A stretch of DNA of 64,000 nt from CAZRIE01 sp964600075 (GTDB lineage Bacteria > Bacteroidota > Bacteroidia > Flavobacteriales > Flavobacteriaceae): NCBI GenBank assembly GCA_964600075.1, contig CAZRIE010000011.1, forward strand, positions 8,153-72,152, written 5' to 3'. Numbering within the stretch: the stretch's first letter is position 1; each line of letters starts with the position of its first letter. The notes beneath the pieces were generated by a model that saw nothing but the letters and a program-made list of their open reading frames with translations, did not search any database and was not told the origin of the DNA. Shown here in pieces: positions 52,550-61,666 of the stretch. The translations under genes were made by a program, and so were the position numbers.

Positions 52550-53890
52550 ATGAACATTAAACTAACCGTTTTACTCTTTCTGTGTTCCGTCGGGGCGATA
52601 TTCGCTCAACAAAAAAGATGGACATTGGAGGAATGTGTTATCTATGCAGAGCAGAATAATTTGAGCATACAACTATTTGAACTAGACCTTGAAAATGCCA
52701 AGATTGATAAATCAGATGCAATTGGCAACCTTTTGCCAAACGCAAATGGCTCGATTAATTTTCAAAGTAGCACGGGTTTATCGTTTGACCCTACCAATAA
52801 TCAACCTGTAAACACCACCCAAAACACATCTTCGGGAAACATTGGGTCCAATCTTAATATTTTTGACGGACTTGCTAACTATAACCGATTGAAAAGAGCA
52901 AAATTGAGTGCAATCGCGAGCCAATACCGTTTAGACGATTTGGTTGATGATATTCGGTTGAATGTCGCCATCAATTATTTGAGTGTGTTATCAAACAAAG
53001 AATCGTTAAAGGTATTTGAGGCACAATACGCCGCTACTCGACAAGACATGCTCAGAACGGAGGAGCTGGTTGCTTCCGGTGTTGTACCACAAGGTGACCT
53101 TTTAGAGATACAGGCAACCGCAGCTGGTCAAGAACAACAGGTCGTCAATGGTGAAAACCAAGTGTTGATCTCTCGCATAGCATTGGCCCAGTTACTACAG
53201 ATTACCGATTATGAGAATTTCGACATATCAGAAGAACAGTTTGATTTACCTCCAGCTGATATCCTTGCAAACTCACCAAAGGTAATTTTCAATAAGGCGC
53301 TTAGCTTTCGAAATGACATAAAGTTTTCGGAGGCTAGTGTGGGCTTGGCGGAAAAGGATGTTGAAATTGCAAAAGCGGCCCTTTACCCCACCCTTGCTGC
53401 TTTTGTAAATTACAATACCAGGTATTCCGATCAGTTTTTCGATCCTATAACGGGTGATTTGATTCCGTTTAAAGATCAGTTATGGATTAATGATGGTATT
53501 TCTTTTGGTGCTCAATTGAGCGTTCCCATATTTAACGGTATGAGCACTAAAAACAACATTAAGCGCTCAGTAATCAGTCATAAGCAAGCCCAGTTGCAGT
53601 TCGAACAAGATAAGTTGGATTTAGAGGTGAATGTTAATCAGTCATACGTTGATGTGAAGAGTGCCGCGAAGTCGTTCGAATCGGCACAAAAGACCTTGGA
53701 AGCAAGGAGTTTGTCCTATAATTACGCAAAAGATAGTTATGATGCAGGGCTTTTGAATGCTTTCGATTTTAGCATATCCCAAGCAAGGGTTGACAATGCC
53801 GAGGCAGAAGTGATACGCACAAAGTATGACTATATCTTTAGGCTAAAAATATTGGAGTTCTATTTCGGAATTCCGATTACCTTAAATTAA
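52550..53890 (+). CDS. TolC-family outer-membrane efflux protein
   Basis: 446 residues from the ATG at 52550. The ORF runs 22 codons further upstream into the adaptor gene, but the signal peptide (IKLTVLLFLCSVGAIFAQ) places the start here. Two OEP repeats are seen: the first from WTLEECVIYAEQNNLSIQLF, the second from ANSPKVIFNKALSFRNDIKF, each with long heptad helices. It forms the trimeric channel through which the MacA/MacB-type machinery expels substrate. The last gene of the efflux array. Confidence 0.94.
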   Translation: MNIKLTVLLFLCSVGAIFAQQKRWTLEECVIYAEQNNLSIQLFELDLENAKIDKSDAIGNLLPNANGSINFQSSTGLSFDPTNNQPVNTTQNTSSGNIGSNLNIFDGLANYNRLKRAKLSAIASQYRLDDLVDDIRLNVAINYLSVLSNKESLKVFEAQYAATRQDMLRTEELVASGVVPQGDLLEIQATAAGQEQQVVNGENQVLISRIALAQLLQITDYENFDISEEQFDLPPADILANSPKVIFNKALSFRNDIKFSEASVGLAEKDVEIAKAALYPTLAAFVNYNTRYSDQFFDPITGDLIPFKDQLWINDGISFGAQLSVPIFNGMSTKNNIKRSVISHKQAQLQFEQDKLDLEVNVNQSYVDVKSAAKSFESAQKTLEARSLSYNYAKDSYDAGLLNAFDFSISQARVDNAEAEVIRTKYDYIFRLKILEFYFGIPITLN

Positions 53891-53912
53891 CTTATCTAAG
53901 GGCTGAAGAACT

Positions 53913-54584
53913 ATGGGTCTTATTTTAAATTTAGAGACCGCTACCACGAACTGTTCGGTAAGCATTTCAAAAGACGGTAATCTGCTTGCGATAAAAGAGC
54001 ACGACACGCCGAGCTATTCACATTCTGAACAATTACATGTTTTTATTCAGGATGTTTTAAAGGATGCGAAAATTGTTTTTTCCAATTTAGATGCCATTGC
54101 CGTAAGTAAAGGCCCCGGTTCTTACACAGGGCTTCGTATTGGTGTTTCAGCGGCCAAAGGATTATGTTTTTCGTTGGATGTTCCCTTGATATCGATTGCT
54201 ACTTTAGAAAGTATGGCCTATCAAGTCAGTCCTGATACTGCTGACTTTATTATTCCTGTTCTCGACGCTCGTCGTATGGAAGTGTATTCGGCCGTTTTTG
54301 ATTCAGGGCACCAGCAGGTCAGGGATACCAAGGCGGAAATAATAGATGATACTTCCTTTCACGATTATATTCAAAAAGGTAAAGTTATCCTAGTAGGTAG
54401 TGGTGCCGAAAAGTGTAAGGACCTATTGTCGTCTAAAGGTTTTCAATTTGATACATCGGTAGTTCCATCGGCCAGGGAAATGGCATTATTATCCCATAAA
54501 AAATTCGAAGTAAGTGACTTTGAAGATGTCGCCTACTTCGAACCGTATTATCTCAAGGATTTTATCCTTCAGAAGAAAAAATAA
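53913..54584 (+). CDS. tsaB: tRNA N6-adenosine threonylcarbamoyltransferase complex protein TsaB
   Basis: 223 residues. TsaB is the scaffold partner of TsaD in making t6A at position 37 of ANN-decoding tRNAs. The ASKHA-fold opening ILNLETATTNCSVSISKDG and the family motif SKGPGSYTGLRIGVSAAKGL are present, as is PVLDARRMEVYSAVF. It starts 22 bases after the TolC gene and converges on mscS. No terminator is visible in the 19 bases between. Confidence 0.93.
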   Translation: MGLILNLETATTNCSVSISKDGNLLAIKEHDTPSYSHSEQLHVFIQDVLKDAKIVFSNLDAIAVSKGPGSYTGLRIGVSAAKGLCFSLDVPLISIATLESMAYQVSPDTADFIIPVLDARRMEVYSAVFDSGHQQVRDTKAEIIDDTSFHDYIQKGKVILVGSGAEKCKDLLSSKGFQFDTSVVPSAREMALLSHKKFEVSDFEDVAYFEPYYLKDFILQKKK

Positions 54585-54603
54585 TTTGGCAATATTACTT
54601 CTC

Positions 54604-55440
54604 CTAAGCTTTTAGCGGTTGCCCTTTTACATGTACGTCACGTTGAGGAAATGGAATTTCGATACCGGCCGCATCAAAACGTTTTTTGGTTTCTTCTATA
54701 ACATGAAAATGGGCACCCCAAAAAACGCTATTCTCTGCCCAGTAACGTAAGGTCAGATCTACCGAGCTATCGCCGAGGGCATCTACATATACTTCTGGTA
54801 CAGGGTCTTCGAGAATATTTTCGTTTTCAGCGCAAATCTGCAACAGTAAATCCTTGGCCTTTTTAATATCTGAACTGTAACCAATACCTACTTTTACATT
54901 ATCCCGTCTGTTGGGCATTGCGTTGTAATTGATAACGTTATTGTTCGATAACTGTCCGTTCGGAACAATAGCAATCTGATTTCCGAAGGTTGTCAGCTTC
55001 GTATAAAATATCGTGATTTCTTTTACAGAACCGTCGACTCCTTGGGCCGAGATAAAATCACCTACCTTAAAAGGCTTGAATAGCAAAATAAGTACGCCCC
55101 CTGCAAAATTGGACAAAGAGCCTTGCAATGCTAAACCAATGGCCAAGCCTGCAGCACCGACAATAGCAATTAAAGACGAGGATTGAACCCCTAGTTGCGT
55201 AATCACCAGAACAAAAAGCAATATCTTGAGACCCATTTTGATAAAGCTTTGAAGAAAGGTTTCAAGGGCAAGGTCATAATCTTTTTTCTCGAAAAATTTA
55301 CGGACCAATTTGTTGATCAACCGAATAAACCAAGATCCCACGATAAAGATTACTACAGCCGAAATTAGATCGGGCAAAGCTTCCAAAACCCAATTCATGG
55401 CATTATTTAAATATTCTTGATAGTTTGAAAGTTCTTCCAT
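54604..55440 (-). CDS. Small-conductance mechanosensitive channel MscS
   Basis: 278 residues, typical for E. coli-type MscS. Three N-terminal helices (LPDLISAVVIFIVGSWFIRL, ILLFVLVITQLGVQSSSLIA, the pore-lining AIVGAAGLAIGLALQGSLSN) precede the beta domain (PFKVGDFISAQGVDGSVKEI) and the C-terminal alpha/beta domain. The Gly/Ala-rich pore helix is the signature. It releases osmolytes on hypo-osmotic shock. A full-consensus promoter precedes it. Confidence 0.94.
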   Translation of the reverse strand: MEELSNYQEYLNNAMNWVLEALPDLISAVVIFIVGSWFIRLINKLVRKFFEKKDYDLALETFLQSFIKMGLKILLFVLVITQLGVQSSSLIAIVGAAGLAIGLALQGSLSNFAGGVLILLFKPFKVGDFISAQGVDGSVKEITIFYTKLTTFGNQIAIVPNGQLSNNNVINYNAMPNRRDNVKVGIGYSSDIKKAKDLLLQICAENENILEDPVPEVYVDALGDSSVDLTLRYWAENSVFWGAHFHVIEETKKRFDAAGIEIPFPQRDVHVKGQPLKA

Positions 55441-55460
55441 TTGGTTTATTTTTTAGAACG

Positions 55461-55491
55461 CAAATCTAAACAAAAACATATTTCTAATCAA
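55461..55491 (-). promoter_or_regulatory. Promoter of the MscS gene
   Basis: Minus strand: TTG (55489-55491), 20-base spacer, TAGATTTG (55461-55468): full consensus. The ATG is at 55440, so the leader is about 14 bases. Confidence 0.7.
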
Positions 55492-55513
55492 GCGGATAAA
55501 ATTAAACTCAAGG

Positions 55514-57634
55514 TTAATCTTTAAAATTTGGTAGTATTTGAGAAAGCACCTTTTCTGTTTGTGTTACAGGAAGTTTGCATGAGCCGTGTTCACAGACATA
55601 GATTAATGTAGTGCCTTCTGAATATCTGTTTGTTAGAAGTGTTAGTTGGCTTTCTTTTGGGGTTCCTGAAAGAATGGTTTGAGGTAGGTATTTGGTGTAC
55701 AGTTCCCTTCTCTTCTCGTCACACTTTTCACCGACTATGGCGATTTCGTAAAATGGTTGGTTTGTGTAAAGCGCTAATTGTAACCAGTTCGTATGACTTT
55801 GTGCATTTTTTTCAAAATCGTCTTGAACGTTCTTTAATTGTTGTAGCGAAATGGCTTCGTATTTCGTTTCGGGGAAAAATCGGGATAGTCTGAACAGATT
55901 CTTTGCCATTATCGAATTAGAGGCCGGAACCACGTTGTCGGAAGTCTCGATAGTTCTACGGATAACAAAATCATCTTCTTTTGAAGTGAAAAAGAACATG
56001 TTGCTTTGAGCATCGAAAAAATTATTGATACAGTATTCGGTCAATGCTTCGGAGCGTTGCAGCCATTTTTCATCGAAAGTCACCTCGTACAATCCGATAA
56101 ATGCATCGATTATCGCAGCGTAATCTTCTAAATAACCATTAATGGTACTTTTTCCATTTTTATGGTTGTGAAAAAGACCGCCATCTTTTTTGACAAGGTT
56201 TTTGAGGATAAAATCTGCATTTTCCAAGGCCAATTTGAGGTATTTCTCATTGCCTATATACCGATACGCATCTGTAAGCCCTTTTAAGAACAATCCGTTC
56301 CAAGAGGTGAGAATTTTGTCGTCGAGTCGCGGCCTGCTTCTTTTATCGCGTTCCTTTTGCAAAATCTCGAGAGCACCAGTAATAAGCAAATTCAACTTTT
56401 CAGCGGTGATAGAATGCTTTTCTGCAATTTTTTCTTTGGATGCATCACGAATCAAAACGTAGTTTCCGTGTTCCCAATGGCCAAAGTCGTTGATATTGAA
56501 ATAATCCTTGAAAATTTCAAATGTATCTCCCAAAAGCGATTTTAGCTCATCTTCTTTCCATACATAATAGGCCCCTTCTTCAAGTTCTCCTGTTTCCGCG
56601 GTGCTGTCGGCATCTAGCGAGGAATAAAACCCATAGCTTTCATCCATCAATTCTCGTTCGACAAAACCGATGGTTCGCTCCACTACATCTTTGTACAGTT
56701 CGTTCTGTGTAGCGGCATAGGCCTGAGAATAGAGACTGACCAACTGACCATTGTCATATAGCATTTTCTCGAAATGGGGCACATGCCATTTTGTATCTAC
56801 CGAATATCGTGAAAATCCGCCGCCCACATGGTCGAAAATACCACCCCACGCCATTTTCGTAAGCGTTGTATTCACATATTCAATGATCGCCTCGTCTTTT
56901 TGTGCTGTTGCGTAATGCAGTAAAAAGTTCAGGTTAACGGGCATCATGAATTTTGGGGCACGGTTGTAACCACCCATTTTGGTGTCAAAATGGCGAGACC
57001 AATTTTTTATGGTGTTATCGATTTCTTTTAGCGAAAAAATATCGGCAGTGTCATTGTTCTCGACTAGATTTATCGCCTTTATGCCTTCGGCCATGTTTTG
57101 CGCATATTCCAGAATTTTTTCGGGATTTTCTTGATATAGATTTGAGAGTTGGGCCAAAATTTTCGTCCAATCCTCTTTTTTAACGTAGGTGGCACCCCAA
57201 AATGGGCGTCCATCTGGCAAAGCGACTATGTTTAGTGGCCAGCCGCCACTACCCGTCATCATCTGAAGGGCATCCATATAGATGTGGTCTACGTCGGGGC
57301 GCTCTTCTCGGTCGACCTTGATGTTGACGAAATTTTCGTTCATTACTTTCGCCACGTCAGCATCTTCAAAGCATTCATGTTCCATTACATGGCACCAATG
57401 GCAGGCTGCATAACCGATACTAATGAGTAGGAGTTTGTTCTCTTTCTTGGCTTTTTGTAGTGTTTCGGTGCTCCATGCTTCCCAATTTACAGGGTTGTGC
57501 GCATGTTGCAATAAATACGGACTGGTCTCATGAACAAGGGCATTTGTATATTCATAGGTCATTTTATCGGGCTTTTGGGCATGGCTGTTCGAGAAAAATA
57601 AAAATAAAAAAAGGATGTGATACCACTTGAACAT
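55514..57634 (-). CDS. YyaL-type thioredoxin-domain protein (DUF255)
   Basis: 706 residues from the ATG at 57634; the ORF also offers a TTG two codons upstream at 57640, which would fall inside the promoter. A signal peptide (WYHILFLFLFFSNSHAQ) implies export. The N-terminal thioredoxin-like domain has CHWCHVMEHECF with a CxxC (Cys78, Cys81). The long C-terminal part is an (alpha/alpha) barrel resembling N-acyl-glucosamine 2-epimerases/cellobiose 2-epimerases (e.g. GGGFSRYSVDTKWHVPHFEK, ARLDDKILTSWNGLFLKGL-like). The family (YyaL/spermatogenesis-associated 20) has no settled activity. It is the last in the minus-strand run with dodecin upstream. Confidence 0.88.
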   Translation of the reverse strand: MFKWYHILFLFLFFSNSHAQKPDKMTYEYTNALVHETSPYLLQHAHNPVNWEAWSTETLQKAKKENKLLLISIGYAACHWCHVMEHECFEDADVAKVMNENFVNIKVDREERPDVDHIYMDALQMMTGSGGWPLNIVALPDGRPFWGATYVKKEDWTKILAQLSNLYQENPEKILEYAQNMAEGIKAINLVENNDTADIFSLKEIDNTIKNWSRHFDTKMGGYNRAPKFMMPVNLNFLLHYATAQKDEAIIEYVNTTLTKMAWGGIFDHVGGGFSRYSVDTKWHVPHFEKMLYDNGQLVSLYSQAYAATQNELYKDVVERTIGFVERELMDESYGFYSSLDADSTAETGELEEGAYYVWKEDELKSLLGDTFEIFKDYFNINDFGHWEHGNYVLIRDASKEKIAEKHSITAEKLNLLITGALEILQKERDKRSRPRLDDKILTSWNGLFLKGLTDAYRYIGNEKYLKLALENADFILKNLVKKDGGLFHNHKNGKSTINGYLEDYAAIIDAFIGLYEVTFDEKWLQRSEALTEYCINNFFDAQSNMFFFTSKEDDFVIRRTIETSDNVVPASNSIMAKNLFRLSRFFPETKYEAISLQQLKNVQDDFEKNAQSHTNWLQLALYTNQPFYEIAIVGEKCDEKRRELYTKYLPQTILSGTPKESQLTLLTNRYSEGTTLIYVCEHGSCKLPVTQTEKVLSQILPNFKD

Positions 57635-57637
57635 CCT

Positions 57638-57669
57638 CAAAGTTAAGCATAACGGGTTAGCTATGTCAA
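57638..57669 (-). promoter_or_regulatory. Promoter of the YyaL-type gene, probably leaderless
   Basis: Minus strand: TTG (57667-57669), 21-base spacer, TAACTTTG (57638-57645): full consensus. The -7 element is only three bases before the ATG at 57634, so transcription should begin at the start codon. Confidence 0.7.
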
Positions 57670-57674
57670 GGCAT

Positions 57675-57712
57675 AAAAAAAGCGCCCCAACTTTAATCGA
57701 GACGCTTTTAAG
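57675..57712 (-). terminator. Terminator of the dodecin gene
   Basis: Minus strand: AAAAGCGTCTCG, loop ATTAAAG, TTGGGGCGCTTTTTTT. Imperfect stem with a T7 tract, 16 bases after the dodecin stop and just upstream of the next promoter. Confidence 0.85.
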
Positions 57713-57727
57713 TATTTTAATGGGAAT

Positions 57728-57928
57728 TTATTTTACTTCGAAAGTGATTTTCACGTTTACACGATAGTTATCCATCTTTCCATCTGTTACGGTAGCGCTT
57801 TGTTCGTTAATATATACCGATTTAATATTCTTTACCGACTTAGAGGCATGAGCAACAGCATTCTTTGCGGCATCTTCCCAACTCTTGTCGGAATTTGCCA
57901 ATATCTCTATAACTTTTAAAATTGCCAT
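57728..57928 (-). CDS. Dodecin family protein
   Basis: 66 residues, the normal size. Dodecin is a dodecameric flavin- or CoA-binding storage/buffer protein. The core pattern VIEILANSDKSWEDAAKNAV then ASKSVKNIKSVYINEQSATV and NYRVNVKITFEVK matches the family. Note the Trp of SWEDA, the flavin-stacking residue in known dodecins. Monocistronic with its own terminator. Confidence 0.92.
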   Translation of the reverse strand: MAILKVIEILANSDKSWEDAAKNAVAHASKSVKNIKSVYINEQSATVTDGKMDNYRVNVKITFEVK

Positions 57929-58009
57929 AACGTATTTGTTTTTAAATTCTGTTCAAGATATGAAATAACAAATGGAATAATTAACGTAAATCCTATAAAA
58001 TTGAACCCA

Positions 58010-58912
58010 TTAACCATTTAGGGCCACTACTTCGTTTACTTTATCACCCATCATGTTTTTAAGCATAGTCTCTATACCGTTTTTCAGTGTAAAGGTAGAA
58101 GAGGGGCAACCACTGCAAGCACCTTGCAGGATAACATTTACAGTTTTACTGTCTTCTTCATATGATTTAAAAAGAATGTTACCCCCATCACTGGCAACGG
58201 CGGGTTTTACATATTCTTCGAGAATATCTACGATCTGTTGTGATGTATCGTCTAATTCAACGGCTTCTTTGGTGGGTTCTACTTCTTTGCTAAGCGTATT
58301 TGAAACGGCATTCTCGCTAACTACCTCCTTGCCCTCGGCAAGATAATCGCGAACTAGTTCACGAAGGGGCATGGTGATATCGTCCCATTCGGCCACTTCA
58401 TATTTACTGATCGAAACATAGTTCATATCGAAAAATACTTCTTTTACGAAGGGAAACTGAAAGAGCTGTTTGGCGAGTTCGGAGTTTTTAGCTTCATCGA
58501 TATTCTTGAATTCAAAAACTGCAGGAACGATACTTTTGTTCGCAACGAATTTCATAACCGACGGATTTGGGGTAACCTCGGCGTATACCGTAACGGCAAC
58601 TTTTTGGGTCGTTTCTTCTTCGTTGACAATAGGTTCCCCTGCATTTAGGTATTCGACCAATTGCTGTGCGACTTCGTCTTTAACGTCGTTCCATTCAACG
58701 ATATCAAATCGCTCAAGACCTATAAAGTTACCTGAGACATACACTGTTTTGATAAACGGAAGGTAGAACAACTGCTGTGCCAGTGGCGAACTTTTGGCCT
58801 CATCTATATTTTTGAACTCGTAGTTTTTGCCATTGGTCAATAAATGATTGGTCTCGAACTTTAATATGGTGGGGTTATTAGTTTTAACGACGGTTATATT
58901 GTACTCCTTCAT
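58010..58912 (-). CDS. NifU-family iron-sulfur scaffold protein with two Nfu N-terminal domains
   Basis: 300 residues from the ATG at 58912; the ORF extends 27 codons upstream but the family N-terminus (MKEYNITVVKTNNPTILKFE) begins here. The C-terminal NifU domain has the cluster-binding CSGCPSS (Cys266, Cys269). Before it are two consecutive Nfu_N domains: residues ~10-90 (PTILKFETNHLLTN ... FIKTVYVSGNFI) and ~110-200 (PSVMKFVANKSIVP ... FVKEVFFDMNYV). Each has the FKNIDEAK.S.LA.QLF pattern. Mitochondrial and most bacterial Nfu proteins have one such domain. It should transfer 4Fe-4S clusters to targets such as the ActB, QueG or other proteins. Confidence 0.92.
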   Translation of the reverse strand: MKEYNITVVKTNNPTILKFETNHLLTNGKNYEFKNIDEAKSSPLAQQLFYLPFIKTVYVSGNFIGLERFDIVEWNDVKDEVAQQLVEYLNAGEPIVNEEETTQKVAVTVYAEVTPNPSVMKFVANKSIVPAVFEFKNIDEAKNSELAKQLFQFPFVKEVFFDMNYVSISKYEVAEWDDITMPLRELVRDYLAEGKEVVSENAVSNTLSKEVEPTKEAVELDDTSQQIVDILEEYVKPAVASDGGNILFKSYEEDSKTVNVILQGACSGCPSSTFTLKNGIETMLKNMMGDKVNEVVALNG

Positions 58913-59142
58913 AGTTTCACGATTTTCGGTAAAAATACGATAATTAAGTGCAAGTTCAGGTTCAAGTGTCAAGCTCAAATTAGAAAAAAGCACTTTGCTT
59001 TTGATTGGTGCTTCGTATCTCGGATCTTCAATCCTTTTGCTATGCTCTTGCCTTTATTTTAAAGCTGGGGCTTTACGGGGTGGTAAGAGTATTTTCTAAG
59101 TTAAAACGAACATAATAATGTTACCATTCATCCGTTATACAT

Positions 59143-59170
59143 TATATTTAGCGCACATAATATATTTAGC
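59143..59170. repeat. Direct repeat TATATTTAGC before the PorP/SprF gene
   Basis: TATATTTAGC at 59143-59152 and again at 59161-59170, an 18-base spacing, 32 bases before the ATG. Either copy is a one-mismatch -7 element (TATATTTA); the pair could also be a binding site. The rest of 58913-59201 shows no gene. Confidence 0.4.
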
Positions 59171-59201
59171 CGATACAATCTATTATCCCTACTATTAACA
59201 G

Positions 59202-60215
59202 ATGAAACATCGTTTATTGCTTTTGCTCGCCTCCATTGCTTTTGGCTTTCAGTCGTTTGCACAGGAAGGAATTCCCGTATATTTTGATTATTTATCGGAT
59301 AACTATTATTTGGTGTATCCATCAATGGCAGGTATTGGCGTGGGTACAAAAATAAGGGCCACGGCAAGGATGCAATGGTTCAGTGTAGAAGACGCTCCCA
59401 ACTTACAGACCATCAATGTCCATTCAAGAATTGGGGACAGTAATAGCGGGATAGGTGCAATCATATTTAACGATGCCAACGGCTACCATGCCCAAACGGG
59501 GGTGAAGTTGACTTATGCCCATCATTTGAGATTAGGCGGGGATGCACGCTATCTAAACCAGCTTTCCTTCGGTTTGAGCCCGACCTATTTACAAAGTAGT
59601 TTAGATGAATCGGAATTTAGTTCTATAATACCCGATGATGCTATTGCCGGTATAAAATTAAGCGAGAGTTATTTCAATCTCGACCTTGGATTTTCGTACA
59701 ACCTCATGGAATTCTATGCCCATTTTGCGATCAATAATCTTTTAAGCAGCCAGCGGAATCTGTATCGTTATGGAAAAGAGAACGACAATATACCTGTAAT
59801 TGACAATCTTCGCCGCTATTTGATTTCCGCCGGTTATGTTTTTGGAAGACAAGAATGGCAGCTAGAACCTTCTGTACTATTTCAAATGACCGAATTCACA
59901 GAAGAGAAAACGATTGACCTGAACGCCAAAGTCTACAAAGATGTAGATTTCGGACGCATTTGGGGCGGCCTCTCGTACCGAAGAAGTTTCGACGGCACCC
60001 AATTTGCCACAGGTGATAGTTTTGGGCAACAGCGCTTACAGCTATTTACGCCCATAGTCGGTGCCAATATCAACAATTTTATGGTTTCTTATAACTACTC
60101 GTACCAGTCGGGCGATATCCGTTTTGATAGCGGAGGCTTTCACCAGATTACGCTGGGCTACGATTTCGGCCAGACCGAAAGAAAATACGATTGTTACTGC
60201 CCTGCAGCACAGTAA
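59202..60215 (+). CDS. PorP/SprF-family type IX secretion membrane protein
   Basis: 337 residues. Signal peptide (LLLLLASIAFGFQSFAQ), then an outer-membrane-type beta-rich body with the family hallmarks: GIPVYFDYLSDNYYLVYPSM (the N-terminal strand with NYYLVYPSMAG), repeated aromatic strands, and a C-terminal GYDFGQ near the end. PorP/SprF proteins assist secretion or attachment of specific T9SS substrates such as SprB, and often neighbour a large adhesin gene. None is adjacent here, and the C-terminal YDCYCPAAQ is an unusual cysteine-containing end. Paralogues are numerous. Confidence 0.88.
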   Translation: MKHRLLLLLASIAFGFQSFAQEGIPVYFDYLSDNYYLVYPSMAGIGVGTKIRATARMQWFSVEDAPNLQTINVHSRIGDSNSGIGAIIFNDANGYHAQTGVKLTYAHHLRLGGDARYLNQLSFGLSPTYLQSSLDESEFSSIIPDDAIAGIKLSESYFNLDLGFSYNLMEFYAHFAINNLLSSQRNLYRYGKENDNIPVIDNLRRYLISAGYVFGRQEWQLEPSVLFQMTEFTEEKTIDLNAKVYKDVDFGRIWGGLSYRRSFDGTQFATGDSFGQQRLQLFTPIVGANINNFMVSYNYSYQSGDIRFDSGGFHQITLGYDFGQTERKYDCYCPAAQ

Positions 60216-60270
60216 AACCTGTCTTTTGCCTATAACCGGTATTCCCAAATAGCGCTTTGCGACGCGCCTT

Positions 60271-61443
60271 TTACTCCCACCGATAATCTTTTTTCGCAGC
60301 TTGTTTTTTAATCGCTTCCAACATGGCATTTTCCAGTTCGCCTTTTTCTCCTTCTTTTTGGTTTTTGGCGATGTAAGCTTCCCGCTTTGCATTCGCTTTT
60401 TGAATTTCCTTTTGAATACGGGTACGTTCTGCTTTCTTTTCGGCGATATGAACCTCTATTTCAGAGGCGGATTTCCCTTTTAGTTCTTTTGGTAATTCAT
60501 CTTTATCGACCATAGTTATGTCGAAGGAATCTTCTTCGGAAGCATCCACCAAATCCCATTTACGATTATTGTATAGCCGAGAACTCTTGCTTACGGTCCG
60601 CTTAACGGCTACGGCTTCTTCAAGTTCATAGGCGTTGTTGTCTTGGGCCAGTTGTTGTTCCATTTTTACACTTCCCAATGCCCCGTATGAAATATAGGTC
60701 TTGTTCAATTTTAAATTGAGTTCGATAATGACGTCGTCGTATGGTGTATTGATATGTACTACTTGTCTGTTGTGGTCTATGGCAATGTATTCTCCTCCTG
60801 TGAGGGTAGCGCCCTTTTTCCAGTCAGAGTTGATACCCTGCTCGTAATTACCGCAAAATATAGTGTTCACGATTACGTCTTTTTCTTTGGCGTTCGTAGC
60901 GGCATCCTTATAATCTAATTTCCCTTGGTCAAAGGGTTCGTTACCTGCAATGAATATCAATTTTAGGTTATCAGGATTTTTGCCCCAATCTAATTGTTTT
61001 AGGGAGGTGTGAATTACTTCTCCGCAATATTCTTCTCCGCCGTTGGTGGTCAGCGAAAATAGCTTTTCAGAGATTTCATCGAGGTCGCCACTAAAGTTGA
61101 GCACTTGTTGAATATAACCCTCGCGTGATGATAGGTTATCGTTACCATATTGATAGAGTGCGATCTGTAGCTCTGGCCGTGCTTCGTTGCCACATTTGGC
61201 AAGGCTAAATTTATTAACGATGTCCCATAATTGTGCCTTGGCTTGATTGATGAGGCCGTCCATACTATTACTAGTATCCAATAATAGCGCGATTTTAACG
61301 ATGTTGTTTTTGGGTTTTCCTGCCCCATCAGCAGTAAAGGCCTGTGCGATAATAGGCGATGTCGTTGTTTTTTTTGCTTTCAGTTCGCAACCATAGGTGG
61401 TCAGCGCGAAAGACATTATTGCGATTCCGAAGAGTTTTTTCAT
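60271..61443 (-). CDS. VWA-domain lipoprotein
   Basis: 390 residues. The N-terminus FGIAIMSFALTTYGC could be a lipobox (Cys19), though Tyr at -2 is atypical; otherwise it is a signal sequence. The VWA domain begins VKIALLLDTSNSMDG with the MIDAS residues Asp56, Ser58 and Ser60. A Gly-rich C-terminal portion is replaced by a charged Lys/Glu-rich helical tail (residues ~330-390), which may form a coiled coil. Function unknown; such proteins are often metal-dependent surface or periplasmic adhesion modules. Converges on the PorP/SprF gene. Confidence 0.82.
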   Translation of the reverse strand: MKKLFGIAIMSFALTTYGCELKAKKTTTSPIIAQAFTADGAGKPKNNIVKIALLLDTSNSMDGLINQAKAQLWDIVNKFSLAKCGNEARPELQIALYQYGNDNLSSREGYIQQVLNFSGDLDEISEKLFSLTTNGGEEYCGEVIHTSLKQLDWGKNPDNLKLIFIAGNEPFDQGKLDYKDAATNAKEKDVIVNTIFCGNYEQGINSDWKKGATLTGGEYIAIDHNRQVVHINTPYDDVIIELNLKLNKTYISYGALGSVKMEQQLAQDNNAYELEEAVAVKRTVSKSSRLYNNRKWDLVDASEEDSFDITMVDKDELPKELKGKSASEIEVHIAEKKAERTRIQKEIQKANAKREAYIAKNQKEGEKGELENAMLEAIKKQAAKKDYRWE

Positions 61444-61666
61444 AATAATTTGCTTTTTTGTTTATACTATAGTTTTGAAGGAATAAAAGTATTCCCAACT
61501 TTTTTCTAAAAAAACGAATAATGAGTGAAGAGGTACTTTGAATGCGTAAAGTGGTCTTTCAACTTTGTTAAGTACTCAAAAGACCTATATTTAATAGTGT
61601 CTTCGGACTATTCCAATTTTTTTGTGCCGCATAATTCCGCTAAGTTTACGTTGTGTAAATACGATT

